A stretch of 64,000 nt of DNA, from positions 1 through 64,000 of the forward strand of contig JADLDI010000077.1 in NCBI GenBank assembly GCA_020846745.1, read 5' to 3'. The notes below the pieces were generated by a model. That model ran no database searches, was not told the DNA's origin, and worked only from the letters and a program-made list of their open reading frames with translations. The position numbers and the translations under genes are program-made. This DNA comes from Bryobacterales bacterium (GTDB lineage Bacteria; Acidobacteriota; Terriglobia; Bryobacterales; Bryobacteraceae). This document shows, piece after piece, positions 27,227-35,087 of the stretch (position 1 is the first letter of the stretch; each line of letters begins with the position of its first letter).

Positions 27227-28495
27227 ATGCGTTCCATTCCACGGCTGCGCTGGTGGATCGGTGGACTGCTGTTTGCCTCCACCGTCATCAACTACATCGA
27301 CCGTCAGACGCTCAACGCGCTGGGGCCGATCCTCAAGACCGAATTTCAGTGGTCCAACTCAGACTTTGCGACCATTCTGATTTCGTTTCGCCTGGCGTAT
27401 ACGATTATGCAGGCGGTGGGTGGGCGCTTTATCGATGTGCTCGGGACACGTCGCGGGTTAACGATCAGCGTGGCGTTCTATTCGGCGATCGCGATGTTGA
27501 CCAGCCTGACGGGCGGAATCACCGGGTTTCGGATTTTCCGTTTTCTGCTTGGCCTAGGTGAAGGTCCGAACTGGCCGGCAGCCGCGAAGGCGACGGCGGA
27601 ATGGTTTCCGGCGAAGGAGCGCGGCTGGGCGGTGGCGCTGTACGACAGCGGTTCAGCGGTGGGTGGAGCGATCGCGCCATTCCTGGTGCTCTGGGCGTAC
27701 CACCACTTCGGGAGCTGGCGCCCGGTGTTTCTGGTTACCGGGAGCCTCGGCTTTTTGTGGCTGATCGCGTGGCTGCTGCTGTATCATCTGCCGTCGCAGC
27801 ATCCGCGCATTTCGAAAGAGGAACTGGCTTTCATTCAAAAGGAAGTGGAGCCGCCGGCGGCAACGCAGGTGGGTTGGCGCGAACTGCTCCATTATCCACA
27901 GACTTGGGGTATTGTCGTGGGCCGAGCATTGATCGATCCATACTGGTTTCTGGTGGCGGACTGGTTCGCTATCTATCTGATCAGCAAAGGATTTAATCTC
28001 GAGAGCAGCATTCTGGGCTTCTGGCTGCCGTTTCTGGCTGCGGACTTGGGCAACTTCTGCGGCGGCGGTATTTCGAGTTGGCTGATCGGGCGGGGGTGGC
28101 CCGTAGGCCGGGCGCGACGCGCGGTGTTATTGATTTTCGGACCGGCGATGCTGGGACTGATTCCGGCTGCGTTTACGTCGAATTACGTTTTGATCGTGAT
28201 GTTGTTTGGATTGGCTTCATTTTCGTATGCGGCCTGCGCGACGATTTTCCTGGCGTTCCCCGGCGATGTGTTCCGGTCGAACGCGGTGGCATCGGTATCA
28301 GGACTAAGCGGCGCGGGTGCGGGACTGGCGACGTTGTTATCGACCTATTTGATCGGCACGGTGACGGACCGGTTTTCGTTTCAGCCGGTGATCATCGCTG
28401 CGTCGATTGTGCCGTGCATCGCGACGGCGGTGTTGGTGGCGCTGGTACGCGCGCCGAAACGGCCCGATCCGCAGGGATTGCTGAACAACTTCTGA
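27227..28495 (+). CDS. MFS transporter, hexuronate/anion:cation symporter (ACS) type
   Basis: This 422-residue protein has twelve predicted membrane helices and the motifs of the ACS branch: NYIDRQTLNALGP in helix 1, GGRFIDVLGTRRG in the first cytoplasmic loop, and GLGEGPNWPAAAKATAEWF after helix 4. Family members import sugar acids (hexuronates, glucarate) or organic anions with protons. It is divergent from the amidase gene. TAGTCT 13 nt before the ATG may be its -10 box. A strong terminator hairpin follows. Confidence 0.87.
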   Translation: MRSIPRLRWWIGGLLFASTVINYIDRQTLNALGPILKTEFQWSNSDFATILISFRLAYTIMQAVGGRFIDVLGTRRGLTISVAFYSAIAMLTSLTGGITGFRIFRFLLGLGEGPNWPAAAKATAEWFPAKERGWAVALYDSGSAVGGAIAPFLVLWAYHHFGSWRPVFLVTGSLGFLWLIAWLLLYHLPSQHPRISKEELAFIQKEVEPPAATQVGWRELLHYPQTWGIVVGRALIDPYWFLVADWFAIYLISKGFNLESSILGFWLPFLAADLGNFCGGGISSWLIGRGWPVGRARRAVLLIFGPAMLGLIPAAFTSNYVLIVMLFGLASFSYAACATIFLAFPGDVFRSNAVASVSGLSGAGAGLATLLSTYLIGTVTDRFSFQPVIIAASIVPCIATAVLVALVRAPKRPDPQGLLNNF

Positions 28496-28504
28496 ATGAG
28501 AAGC

Positions 28505-28538
28505 GAAAGAGCGTAACTCGCGGATCGGAGTTACGCTC
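28505..28538. terminator. Bidirectional terminator hairpin between convergent genes
   Basis: A perfect 13-bp stem (AAGAGCGTAACTC / GAGTTACGCTCTT) closes an 8-nt loop, 9 bp after the MFS stop and 25 bp before the stop of the convergent SBBP gene. There is no long U-run, only a short TT, so termination may need extra factors. Confidence 0.75.
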
Positions 28539-28563
28539 TTGGCTTTCAGGAATTGGGACCTGT

Positions 28564-31500
28564 CTATTTGGGAGTCGCCTCGAGCGGCGATGTGGTGTTG
28601 AGCCCGCGTACGAACACTCGATCCCACACGCCGTTACCAAAGGTCGCCGCGTTGGAACTGCGCCACCAGAAGAACTGGTCGCCAATCGGTTCGGCGGGAT
28701 TGGTGTTTGTCTTGCGTCCGGCGACGAACAGATCGCCGCTGACGCCGGCCGGAGAGTAATTGTCGACGAATCCGGCAGTGCCGTCGTGGACCCATGCGAT
28801 CGACTGGGTTGAGCCTTGAGGCAGTGGGGTGTACATGATGAGGCCACCCTGGATCGCCGCAACAAGGAACAGCTTGCCGTCGCCAGACGCTGCCAGCTTG
28901 GGATCCTGCGTAAGAAAGGCACCGCCGGTGGAAAGCCACGGATTCCCGGTAGCCGGCCAGTTTACCCAACTGTCGCCGAGGATGCGCGATGCCCATGTGT
29001 TATTGGTCTTGTCACGAGCAGCCAAGTAGACATAGTTAAACGACGTTCCGGGATCGACATCCGTTCCGCAAGTGAGGCTCGGCTTTCCTTTTAGTAAGCC
29101 GCCACCGCTGATCCACGTTCCGCCGGGTGTGCCGCTGGAGTTGATTCGAACCATCCAAAGCGGTTGCTCTTCGATGCCGGCAGCCCAGCCCTTACCAACG
29201 ACGTAGGTGTTGCCGTCGGCGCAGGAGGCCATAGCGGGGTCTGTGGAGAAGAGACCGCCACCTGCCAACTTGGAAGCAAAGGGAGCAGGACCGAAGCCGG
29301 TATTAGGATTCAGGCTGGCCCAGTAGTATAGTACCTCGCCCTGGGGACCCGGGAGACCGCGGACTACAACGTAAGCCACGCCACTGATTTCGTTTACAGC
29401 GATAGCGGGGGTGCCGGAGATCGATGCCGCCGGACCGTACCAGGCCCCCCAGCTTTGCGTGGAGGCGAAAAACACTCGGGCATACAAGCTTCCGAAGGCG
29501 TCTTTCGCGACTATGTAGGTGTCGCCCGTGCTTTTCCGTTGGGCGACGGCTATGGCGTCACCCCAATTGCCGCCGAGGGTATCGATGGGTTTGTCGCCGA
29601 AGGTTCCGAATTCAATGGCGTTACCTGGCGAAATGAACGCAGCAGTCGGCACCGCGTATGGGCCGAGTTTCACAACGAAGGCATCGGCTCCGCCTTGGAG
29701 GGCGGACCCAATGGTGGTTGGGAAATTGCCAGACAAGGTGTAGCCGGAAACGTATGCATTACCTTGGGAATCGAGGGCGACCCCGGTTGCCAAGTCGTCG
29801 TTAACCCCGCCAAGGTACATGGAGTAAAGCAGTGAACGTCCACCGGGCGTTACTTTCGCAAAGACACCGTCAAGAAGCCCGCCACCGAACGTGAAATGAG
29901 AAGCAGTCGGGGCCGCGAAGGTCGGGAACCCCGTCTCTCCGTAGCCGGCGATGTAGACCGATCCCTGGCGATCAGCGGTAAGTCGGGCCATCCAGTCGTT
30001 GTTGCGGCCACCGAACACGGAAGAGTATTTGATCTCATGACTGCCGGCACATTGTTGGCCCGGGGTGATCGGCGCCACGCACCCGATTTTGACAACAAAC
30101 ATGTCGTTTGCGCCATTGGGAGAGGGATTAGTGGCGGTTGTGTCCTTAAAAATGATCGGGAAGTTTGACGAGCCGCTATAGCCGCCTGCATAGACGTTGC
30201 CGTTGCCGTCGAGTGCGACTCCGACGACTTCATCGAGCGCGCTTCCCCCGATGAACGTGCTCCAATCGATCGAGGTCAGATTGGGGGAGAACCGCAGAAC
30301 AAAGCCATCGTTAGTGGGAGCCGTGTAGGGACGGAGGGGACTGCCCAGGGGCAAGTCGTTCGCACACCCCGGTCCACCGCCGGCACACGCGGAAGAACCT
30401 CCAATGTAAACATTTAGAAACGAGTCCACGGCAATTGCCAAGCCGTAATCATGACCGGAGCCGCCGAAGTAACGTAACAAGCTGGGCGCACCGGCCGAGT
30501 CCAATTTACCGACGAATACATTGCGGCCGCCAGCGGCTGTTGTTCCGCCCGTAACGTTCGCCGGTAGGTTTGTCGATTCTGTCCAACCCACAAAGTAGAG
30601 TTCGGAGGATGCGTTGACGGCAACAGCTTTGCCATAATCATTGCCGCTGCCTCCAACGAAGCGTAGATAGTCGATGGATCCTGGAGTCAGGGCCGCGGGG
30701 TTTAGACGGAAGAGAAAAGCATCTTCGGCACCAGCGTTGGTATTGCTGGCGCCGGGCAGGGACGGGGATGACGATCGACCGGCTCCGTACACACGATTAG
30801 AACCATCAACGGCCAGCGCCTCAATCTGCTCCACGCCAGATCCACCAATGTAAGTGGTGAATAAGATGGCGCTTCCGCTGGTGTTCAATTGAGTGACATA
30901 TGCGTCGCTCGTGCCACTGCGGGCGGCGTTGTTGCCCGGGAATGAAACGGAAGCCGTGGAACCGGCGAGGAAAGCCCGGCCGCTACTGTCGACGGCAACC
31001 GCGAGACCATAGTCGTCACCAGTCAAGGTACTGCCATTACCCGCCCCGCCCAGCAGTGTTGAGTAGGAGCGCACGACAGGATCGATCACCACGTCATGCT
31101 GCCGGTCGTAATTGCCAAGAGCAAACTGAACCTGATTGCCAGTGAGCGTATAGCGTGCTTCGACTGCAACTCTTTTGCCGTCTACGATTTGATAAACGTT
31201 CGGCTTTTCGTGGACGACGTTGCCCAAGCTGGTGGCGATCGACAGGTCGCCGGAGGCGGTGAGGCTCACCTTATCTACACCGGACCACTGCATACGAATC
31301 GCGGAAGGATCAGCTCCGGGATGAACTACAAAATCATATTCCAGGGTTCGGTTCTGTGAGTAATACACCGCATCAACGCCAGGATAGACACCGTTGGCGC
31401 GGGCGGAGCGAAATTGGGGAACGCCAAGCTCCGGCCGACCGGCGTCGGATACGTAGTAATTACTCACACCTGGCAATTGATCCTGGCCGGACCAGTGCAC

Positions 31501-31824
31501 GGTGCCGGAGGCCCCAAGCAATTGCATGCGCAACACATGCCGGCGAACTTCAGGGATGGGTTTGATGCCGCCAACTGCGGGCACAGCAGACACCTTGTCG
31601 CGTTGATGCAGAACCATGAACGCTTCTGTGTCGCTCAGAAACAATCCGAAATTGGGTCCGCGACTGGCGAACCGGACTTGGCTGTCCCACTGCCCTTGAT
31701 TAGGCTCGAAGTGTAGCGGTAACTTTCCGTAGCTCGCCACCAGTTTCCCATTGGCTGGTGCGGGCACATCCGCCTTCGTTGCTGCGCTGGCCAATGCCGC
31801 GCCCAACAGAAATAATACGATCAC
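28564..31824 (-). CDS. Secreted SBBP-repeat protein
   Basis: This 1086-residue protein has a signal peptide (1-15). An N-terminal domain (about 25-235) starts with PLHFEPNQGQWDSQVRFASR, which commonly precedes SBBP arrays. A run of SBBP beta-propeller repeats follows (about 245-740, e.g. YSTYLGG-, AYVSGYTLSGNFP- and GNVYAGGYSGSSNFP-like units). The C-terminal part (about 745-1086) has different repeats (TYVVGKGWA, LFLVAAIQGGLI), perhaps a second propeller. Such proteins are thought to be surface or extracellular adhesion or binding proteins. AAGGGAGG lies before the ATG. It ends facing the terminator hairpin. Confidence 0.8.
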   Translation of the reverse strand: MIVLFLLGAALASAATKADVPAPANGKLVASYGKLPLHFEPNQGQWDSQVRFASRGPNFGLFLSDTEAFMVLHQRDKVSAVPAVGGIKPIPEVRRHVLRMQLLGASGTVHWSGQDQLPGVSNYYVSDAGRPELGVPQFRSARANGVYPGVDAVYYSQNRTLEYDFVVHPGADPSAIRMQWSGVDKVSLTASGDLSIATSLGNVVHEKPNVYQIVDGKRVAVEARYTLTGNQVQFALGNYDRQHDVVIDPVVRSYSTLLGGAGNGSTLTGDDYGLAVAVDSSGRAFLAGSTASVSFPGNNAARSGTSDAYVTQLNTSGSAILFTTYIGGSGVEQIEALAVDGSNRVYGAGRSSSPSLPGASNTNAGAEDAFLFRLNPAALTPGSIDYLRFVGGSGNDYGKAVAVNASSELYFVGWTESTNLPANVTGGTTAAGGRNVFVGKLDSAGAPSLLRYFGGSGHDYGLAIAVDSFLNVYIGGSSACAGGGPGCANDLPLGSPLRPYTAPTNDGFVLRFSPNLTSIDWSTFIGGSALDEVVGVALDGNGNVYAGGYSGSSNFPIIFKDTTATNPSPNGANDMFVVKIGCVAPITPGQQCAGSHEIKYSSVFGGRNNDWMARLTADRQGSVYIAGYGETGFPTFAAPTASHFTFGGGLLDGVFAKVTPGGRSLLYSMYLGGVNDDLATGVALDSQGNAYVSGYTLSGNFPTTIGSALQGGADAFVVKLGPYAVPTAAFISPGNAIEFGTFGDKPIDTLGGNWGDAIAVAQRKSTGDTYIVAKDAFGSLYARVFFASTQSWGAWYGPAASISGTPAIAVNEISGVAYVVVRGLPGPQGEVLYYWASLNPNTGFGPAPFASKLAGGGLFSTDPAMASCADGNTYVVGKGWAAGIEEQPLWMVRINSSGTPGGTWISGGGLLKGKPSLTCGTDVDPGTSFNYVYLAARDKTNNTWASRILGDSWVNWPATGNPWLSTGGAFLTQDPKLAASGDGKLFLVAAIQGGLIMYTPLPQGSTQSIAWVHDGTAGFVDNYSPAGVSGDLFVAGRKTNTNPAEPIGDQFFWWRSSNAATFGNGVWDRVFVRGLNTTSPLEATPK

Positions 31825-32098
31825 GCCTTCCTCCCTTAATATTGCCGCCGGTACTGCCGGCGGGCGTAACTTATCTGTTTACCGCTCTGTTTACCGCAGT
31901 GGCCGACGATGGCCGCGCCTGCCATCAAAGCTAAATGGACGCACCAGAGAGCCGCAGACTTCGCGCGCCTTTCCTACGCATCGGCTGCCGCGCTGATTTT
32001 CTTTCGTGTCTTCCGACATGTTCTGCCTGGCGGCGCGTTCCGCACCACTCGCCGTCCTACAACCCGTGCGAGCGCGAGACGATCTGTCGCCGCCATGA

Positions 32099-32302
32099 AT
32101 GCCTGAGGACTATTCCTCGTTCGCACCCCTGGGCCAGGAAACCTCCGAATCACTTGCTGTTAGGCTATCACAGCATGAACCTCCGGGCGTACGGGACCGA
32201 TGGGCTATTTCCGACGTGAAAGTTCTGGCCCTTTTGCTTCAACTTAAGGCTGTCAACCTGGATTCCGCGCTGTTAGAATTAGGGTACTCTCCGTCGCGCT
32301 AA
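32099..32302 (+). CDS. Possible small protein ending against the MBOAT start (TAA-ATG)
   Basis: A 67-residue frame from ATG 32099 stops at TAA directly abutting the MBOAT ATG at 32303. It contains an amphipathic stretch (VKVLALLLQLKAVNLDSALL). Translational coupling would explain why the MBOAT gene has no Shine-Dalgarno. Against it, third codon positions are less GC-rich than in neighbouring genes and a promoter-like TAGAAT lies inside. No family is recognised. Confidence 0.25.
   Translation: MPEDYSSFAPLGQETSESLAVRLSQHEPPGVRDRWAISDVKVLALLLQLKAVNLDSALLELGYSPSR
32249..32279 (+). promoter_or_regulatory. Candidate promoter of the MBOAT/SGNH operon
   Basis: CTGTCA (about 32250-32255) and TAGAAT (32274-32279, five of six consensus bases) are about 18 bp apart. 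The -10 ends 23 bp before the ATG at 32303, giving a short leader without a Shine-Dalgarno. Confidence 0.4.
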
Positions 32303-33649
32303 ATGTCGTTGTTTACTTCCGCGTATTTCGTCCTGCTGGCGTGTGTCTTTTTTCTCTACTGGCCACTGGCCCGGTGGCGGTTGCCGGGATTGGCGGTGCT
32401 GCTGTTTGCCAATTACTTCTTTCTCGCGCGAGGCGACCTGGTCTATTTGTGGCTAATCCCGGCCGCGTCGCTTGTCGACTACCTGATCGGCAGCGCGCTC
32501 GGCGGCACGACATCCGTCTGGCTGCGGCGATTGCTGACCGCCTTATCGGTGTTGCTCAATGTGAGTCTGATACTTGCATCAAAGATCAGCGGCGCCCCGA
32601 TTGTGTTACCGCTGAGCCTCTCGTTTTACGCTTTTCAATCGCTGACCTACACCCTGGACATCGCACGGAAGGATGCATCGCCGAGTCCGAGCCTGTTGGC
32701 TCATCTGACGGCTACCTGCTTTTTTCCGACGTTTCTTGCCGGACCCATCACACGCGTCAGTTCGCTGATTCCGCAGTTGCAGAAGGCGGGAAAAGCGCTC
32801 GATCCGGCCGACGGCGGCCGGGCGCTGTTTCTGATCGGCCTCGGGTTGGTCAAGAAACTGCTGATCGCGGACTACCTGGCGGAAAACTTTGTAAACCGTG
32901 TGTTCGACTTTCCGAACCTTTATACGGGGCTTGAGGCGCTGCTCGCGGTGTACGCCTACGCGGTTCAGTTGTACTACGACTTCTCGGGCTATACCGATAT
33001 CGCCATCGGCAGCGCTCTTTTACTCGGCATCCGGCTGCCCGCGAACTTCAATGCTCCTTACTCAGCCGTCAATATCGCGGACTTCTGGCGCCGGTGGCAT
33101 ATTACGCTATCCAACTGGTTGCGGGACTATCTGTATTTCAGCCTGCCCGGCCAGCGGCGCAAGGTATTCCCATACTTGAACCTGGTGATCACGATGGCGT
33201 TGGGCGGGATCTGGCATGGTTTGACTTTCAATTTTCTCATCTGGGGTCTGCTGCACGGGGTGGGGCTGGTGGCAGTCAGACTTGCCGAGGCTCGCCGTGG
33301 ACGCCGGCCCTCGCGTATCCCGCACGTATTGCGAGTCTTCCTGACAGTCCAGTTTGTGTGCTTTGCCTGGATCTTCTTCCGCGCGTCGACGCTCGAAAAT
33401 GCTCTGGCGATGCTGACCCGTATCGGGTCGTTGACGGCTTCTCTGGCTAACGTGTCGGTACCGCTCGCGGTGGTATTGTCGATCGGAATTCTGGCGCACT
33501 ATATTCCAAAGAACTGGTTCGAAAAGCTGCGCGACCTGTTCGCGCGTGCTCCTTTTTACGCACAGGCCGGGGCTTTGGCCCTGCTCGCCCTCGCGATCAA
33601 CTATGTAGCGTCGACCGGCGCCGCTCCTTTTATTTACACGAAGTTCTGA
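32303..33649 (+). CDS. MBOAT-family O-acyltransferase (AlgI-like)
   Basis: This 448-residue membrane protein has about ten to twelve helices. The MBOAT core is clear: the PTFLAGPITR motif, VQLYYDFSGYTDIAIG, NFNAPYSAVNIADFWRRWH, and the conserved histidine in GGIWHGLTFNFLIWGLLHG. MBOAT proteins of this branch take acyl (often acetyl) groups across the membrane for O-acylation of an exopolysaccharide or other envelope glycan, handing them to an SGNH partner. That partner follows 3 bp downstream. No alginate synthesis genes are nearby, so the glycan is unknown. Confidence 0.88.
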   Translation: MSLFTSAYFVLLACVFFLYWPLARWRLPGLAVLLFANYFFLARGDLVYLWLIPAASLVDYLIGSALGGTTSVWLRRLLTALSVLLNVSLILASKISGAPIVLPLSLSFYAFQSLTYTLDIARKDASPSPSLLAHLTATCFFPTFLAGPITRVSSLIPQLQKAGKALDPADGGRALFLIGLGLVKKLLIADYLAENFVNRVFDFPNLYTGLEALLAVYAYAVQLYYDFSGYTDIAIGSALLLGIRLPANFNAPYSAVNIADFWRRWHITLSNWLRDYLYFSLPGQRRKVFPYLNLVITMALGGIWHGLTFNFLIWGLLHGVGLVAVRLAEARRGRRPSRIPHVLRVFLTVQFVCFAWIFFRASTLENALAMLTRIGSLTASLANVSVPLAVVLSIGILAHYIPKNWFEKLRDLFARAPFYAQAGALALLALAINYVASTGAAPFIYTKF

Positions 33650-33652
33650 CCA

Positions 33653-35083
33653 ATGTTCCCCTGGAAAACCGCGCTTACCGCCGCGACGCTAGCCACCCTG
33701 CTGGTTTCGCTCAAAGCCTGGGATTGGCGCTCATCGGCTTCGCTCCTCGACTTTCGTCCACGGCAGATCGTGCTTGCTCCGACCGAGGATCAGGTAAAGA
33801 ACTACACGGTGCTGACTGCGAACGCCAACAAACTGGATCCGCGCCGGATTACAGACGCCGGCGGCTCGATGGCTGCGTTCTATGGCGCCTTGATGCAGAC
33901 TGAGCAGGGCCGTCCGGGCGCCGTTACCCGCGTTGTCCACTACGGCGAGTCACCCACGACTGCCGACATGATTACGGCGGATGTGCGCGCATTGTTGCAA
34001 GCGAAATTCGGAGATGCCGGGCATGGCTTTGCGTTGGTGGCCAAACCTTGGGCATGGTATCAGCACCGGGGGGTTGAAGTCAGCGGATCGAACTGGAGCA
34101 TTCATCCTGCTCACCAGGGTCACCTGAAAGACGGCCTGTTTGGACTTGGCGGGGTGACCTTCGTGGGGACCTCTGGGGCGACCGCGCGGGTGAAGGTGCA
34201 AGACAAACGCCATACAATCGTCGAAGTTTCGTATCTAGCCCAACCCGAGGGTGGTTCGTTCGCGTTTTACGCGGGTGAGACGGCGTTGGGCACCGTTGAG
34301 ACGGCCGCGGATTCCAACACGCCCGGCTATGCTTCGTTCCGCGTGCCTGAGGGGACGGCAGAGTACTCGATCCAGGATGTAAAAGGTAAGGTCCGTTTGT
34401 TCGGTGTACGGCTAGCGAAGTCGGCGCCCGGCGTGATGTATGATTCGCTCGGGCTGAATGGCGCAAGCATCATGGTGCCGTCGCGGTCGTTTAACGAAGA
34501 CCACTGGGCGGCTCAACTAAAACATGTCCAACCACATCTCGTCGTCCTGAACTACGGCATCAACGAGAGCGTTTACGCGGCATTTGTCGAATCTGCGCTT
34601 GAGAAGGAACTGCGCCGCGCGATCGCGCGCGTCCGAAGGGCTGTACCGGAAGCGTCCATCCTGCTGATGGCGCCGATGGATCGCGGAGATCGGGACGCAA
34701 CGGGAACGATTGTGACGCCCAGAGCACTTACTCGGGTGGTGGAGATTGAATCGAAGGTTGCGGCAGACACGGGCATCGCATTCTTCAACACTTTCGAAGC
34801 GATGGGAGGGGCGGGAACGATGGCGAAGTGGTATACCGATACGCCGCGCCTCGTCAGTGCGGACCTGCTGCATCCCATGCCTGCCGGCGCCAAGAAGGTC
34901 GGCAAGCTCTTTTATGATGCCTTACTCGCAGGGTACCTCCGGTATAAGGTCATTGAGCGTAGCAAGGGCCTTCATAGTATTGCGGCAAATGAGCCCGAGC
35001 CACAGGCGAGTAACCCGACGGGGACTTCTCCAGCCGATGCGCAGACGCCTCCGCCGGCGCAGGCGCCTCAGCCCAATCCGTGA
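33653..35083 (+). CDS. SGNH/GDSL hydrolase-like acetyltransferase partner of MBOAT
   Basis: This 476-residue exported protein has an N-terminal membrane/signal segment (about 1-22). SGNH blocks are recognisable: VVHYGESPTTAD (block I, nucleophile Ser in a GES variant of GDS), LVVLNYGINES (block III, Asn), and SADLLHPMPAGAKKVG (block V, Asp...His). A beta-rich insert lies between blocks I and III (about 140-265). The tail is Pro/Gln/Ala-rich. In AlgX/AlgJ-like and PatB-like systems this protein transfers the acyl group in the periplasm. It forms an operon with the MBOAT gene. Confidence 0.75.
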   Translation: MFPWKTALTAATLATLLVSLKAWDWRSSASLLDFRPRQIVLAPTEDQVKNYTVLTANANKLDPRRITDAGGSMAAFYGALMQTEQGRPGAVTRVVHYGESPTTADMITADVRALLQAKFGDAGHGFALVAKPWAWYQHRGVEVSGSNWSIHPAHQGHLKDGLFGLGGVTFVGTSGATARVKVQDKRHTIVEVSYLAQPEGGSFAFYAGETALGTVETAADSNTPGYASFRVPEGTAEYSIQDVKGKVRLFGVRLAKSAPGVMYDSLGLNGASIMVPSRSFNEDHWAAQLKHVQPHLVVLNYGINESVYAAFVESALEKELRRAIARVRRAVPEASILLMAPMDRGDRDATGTIVTPRALTRVVEIESKVAADTGIAFFNTFEAMGGAGTMAKWYTDTPRLVSADLLHPMPAGAKKVGKLFYDALLAGYLRYKVIERSKGLHSIAANEPEPQASNPTGTSPADAQTPPPAQAPQPNP

Positions 35084-35087
35084 ACAC

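Larger units (their letters stand above)
31825..32302. other. Intergenic region upstream of the SBBP and MBOAT genes
   Basis: The 478 bp between divergent genes carry leftward leader sequence with a Shine-Dalgarno for the SBBP gene (near 31825-31840), a CCGCCGGTACTGCCGGCGG imperfect palindrome near 31847, and a direct repeat of CTGTTTACCGC near 31877-31900. Frames that span the middle have poor codon character. The last 200 bp hold the 67-residue frame and promoter listed separately. Confidence 0.5.

Noticed and set aside
31909..32106. 65-residue frame in the SBBP-MBOAT gap
   Set aside because: It is rich in Arg and Ala with no Shine-Dalgarno or motif; probably chance.
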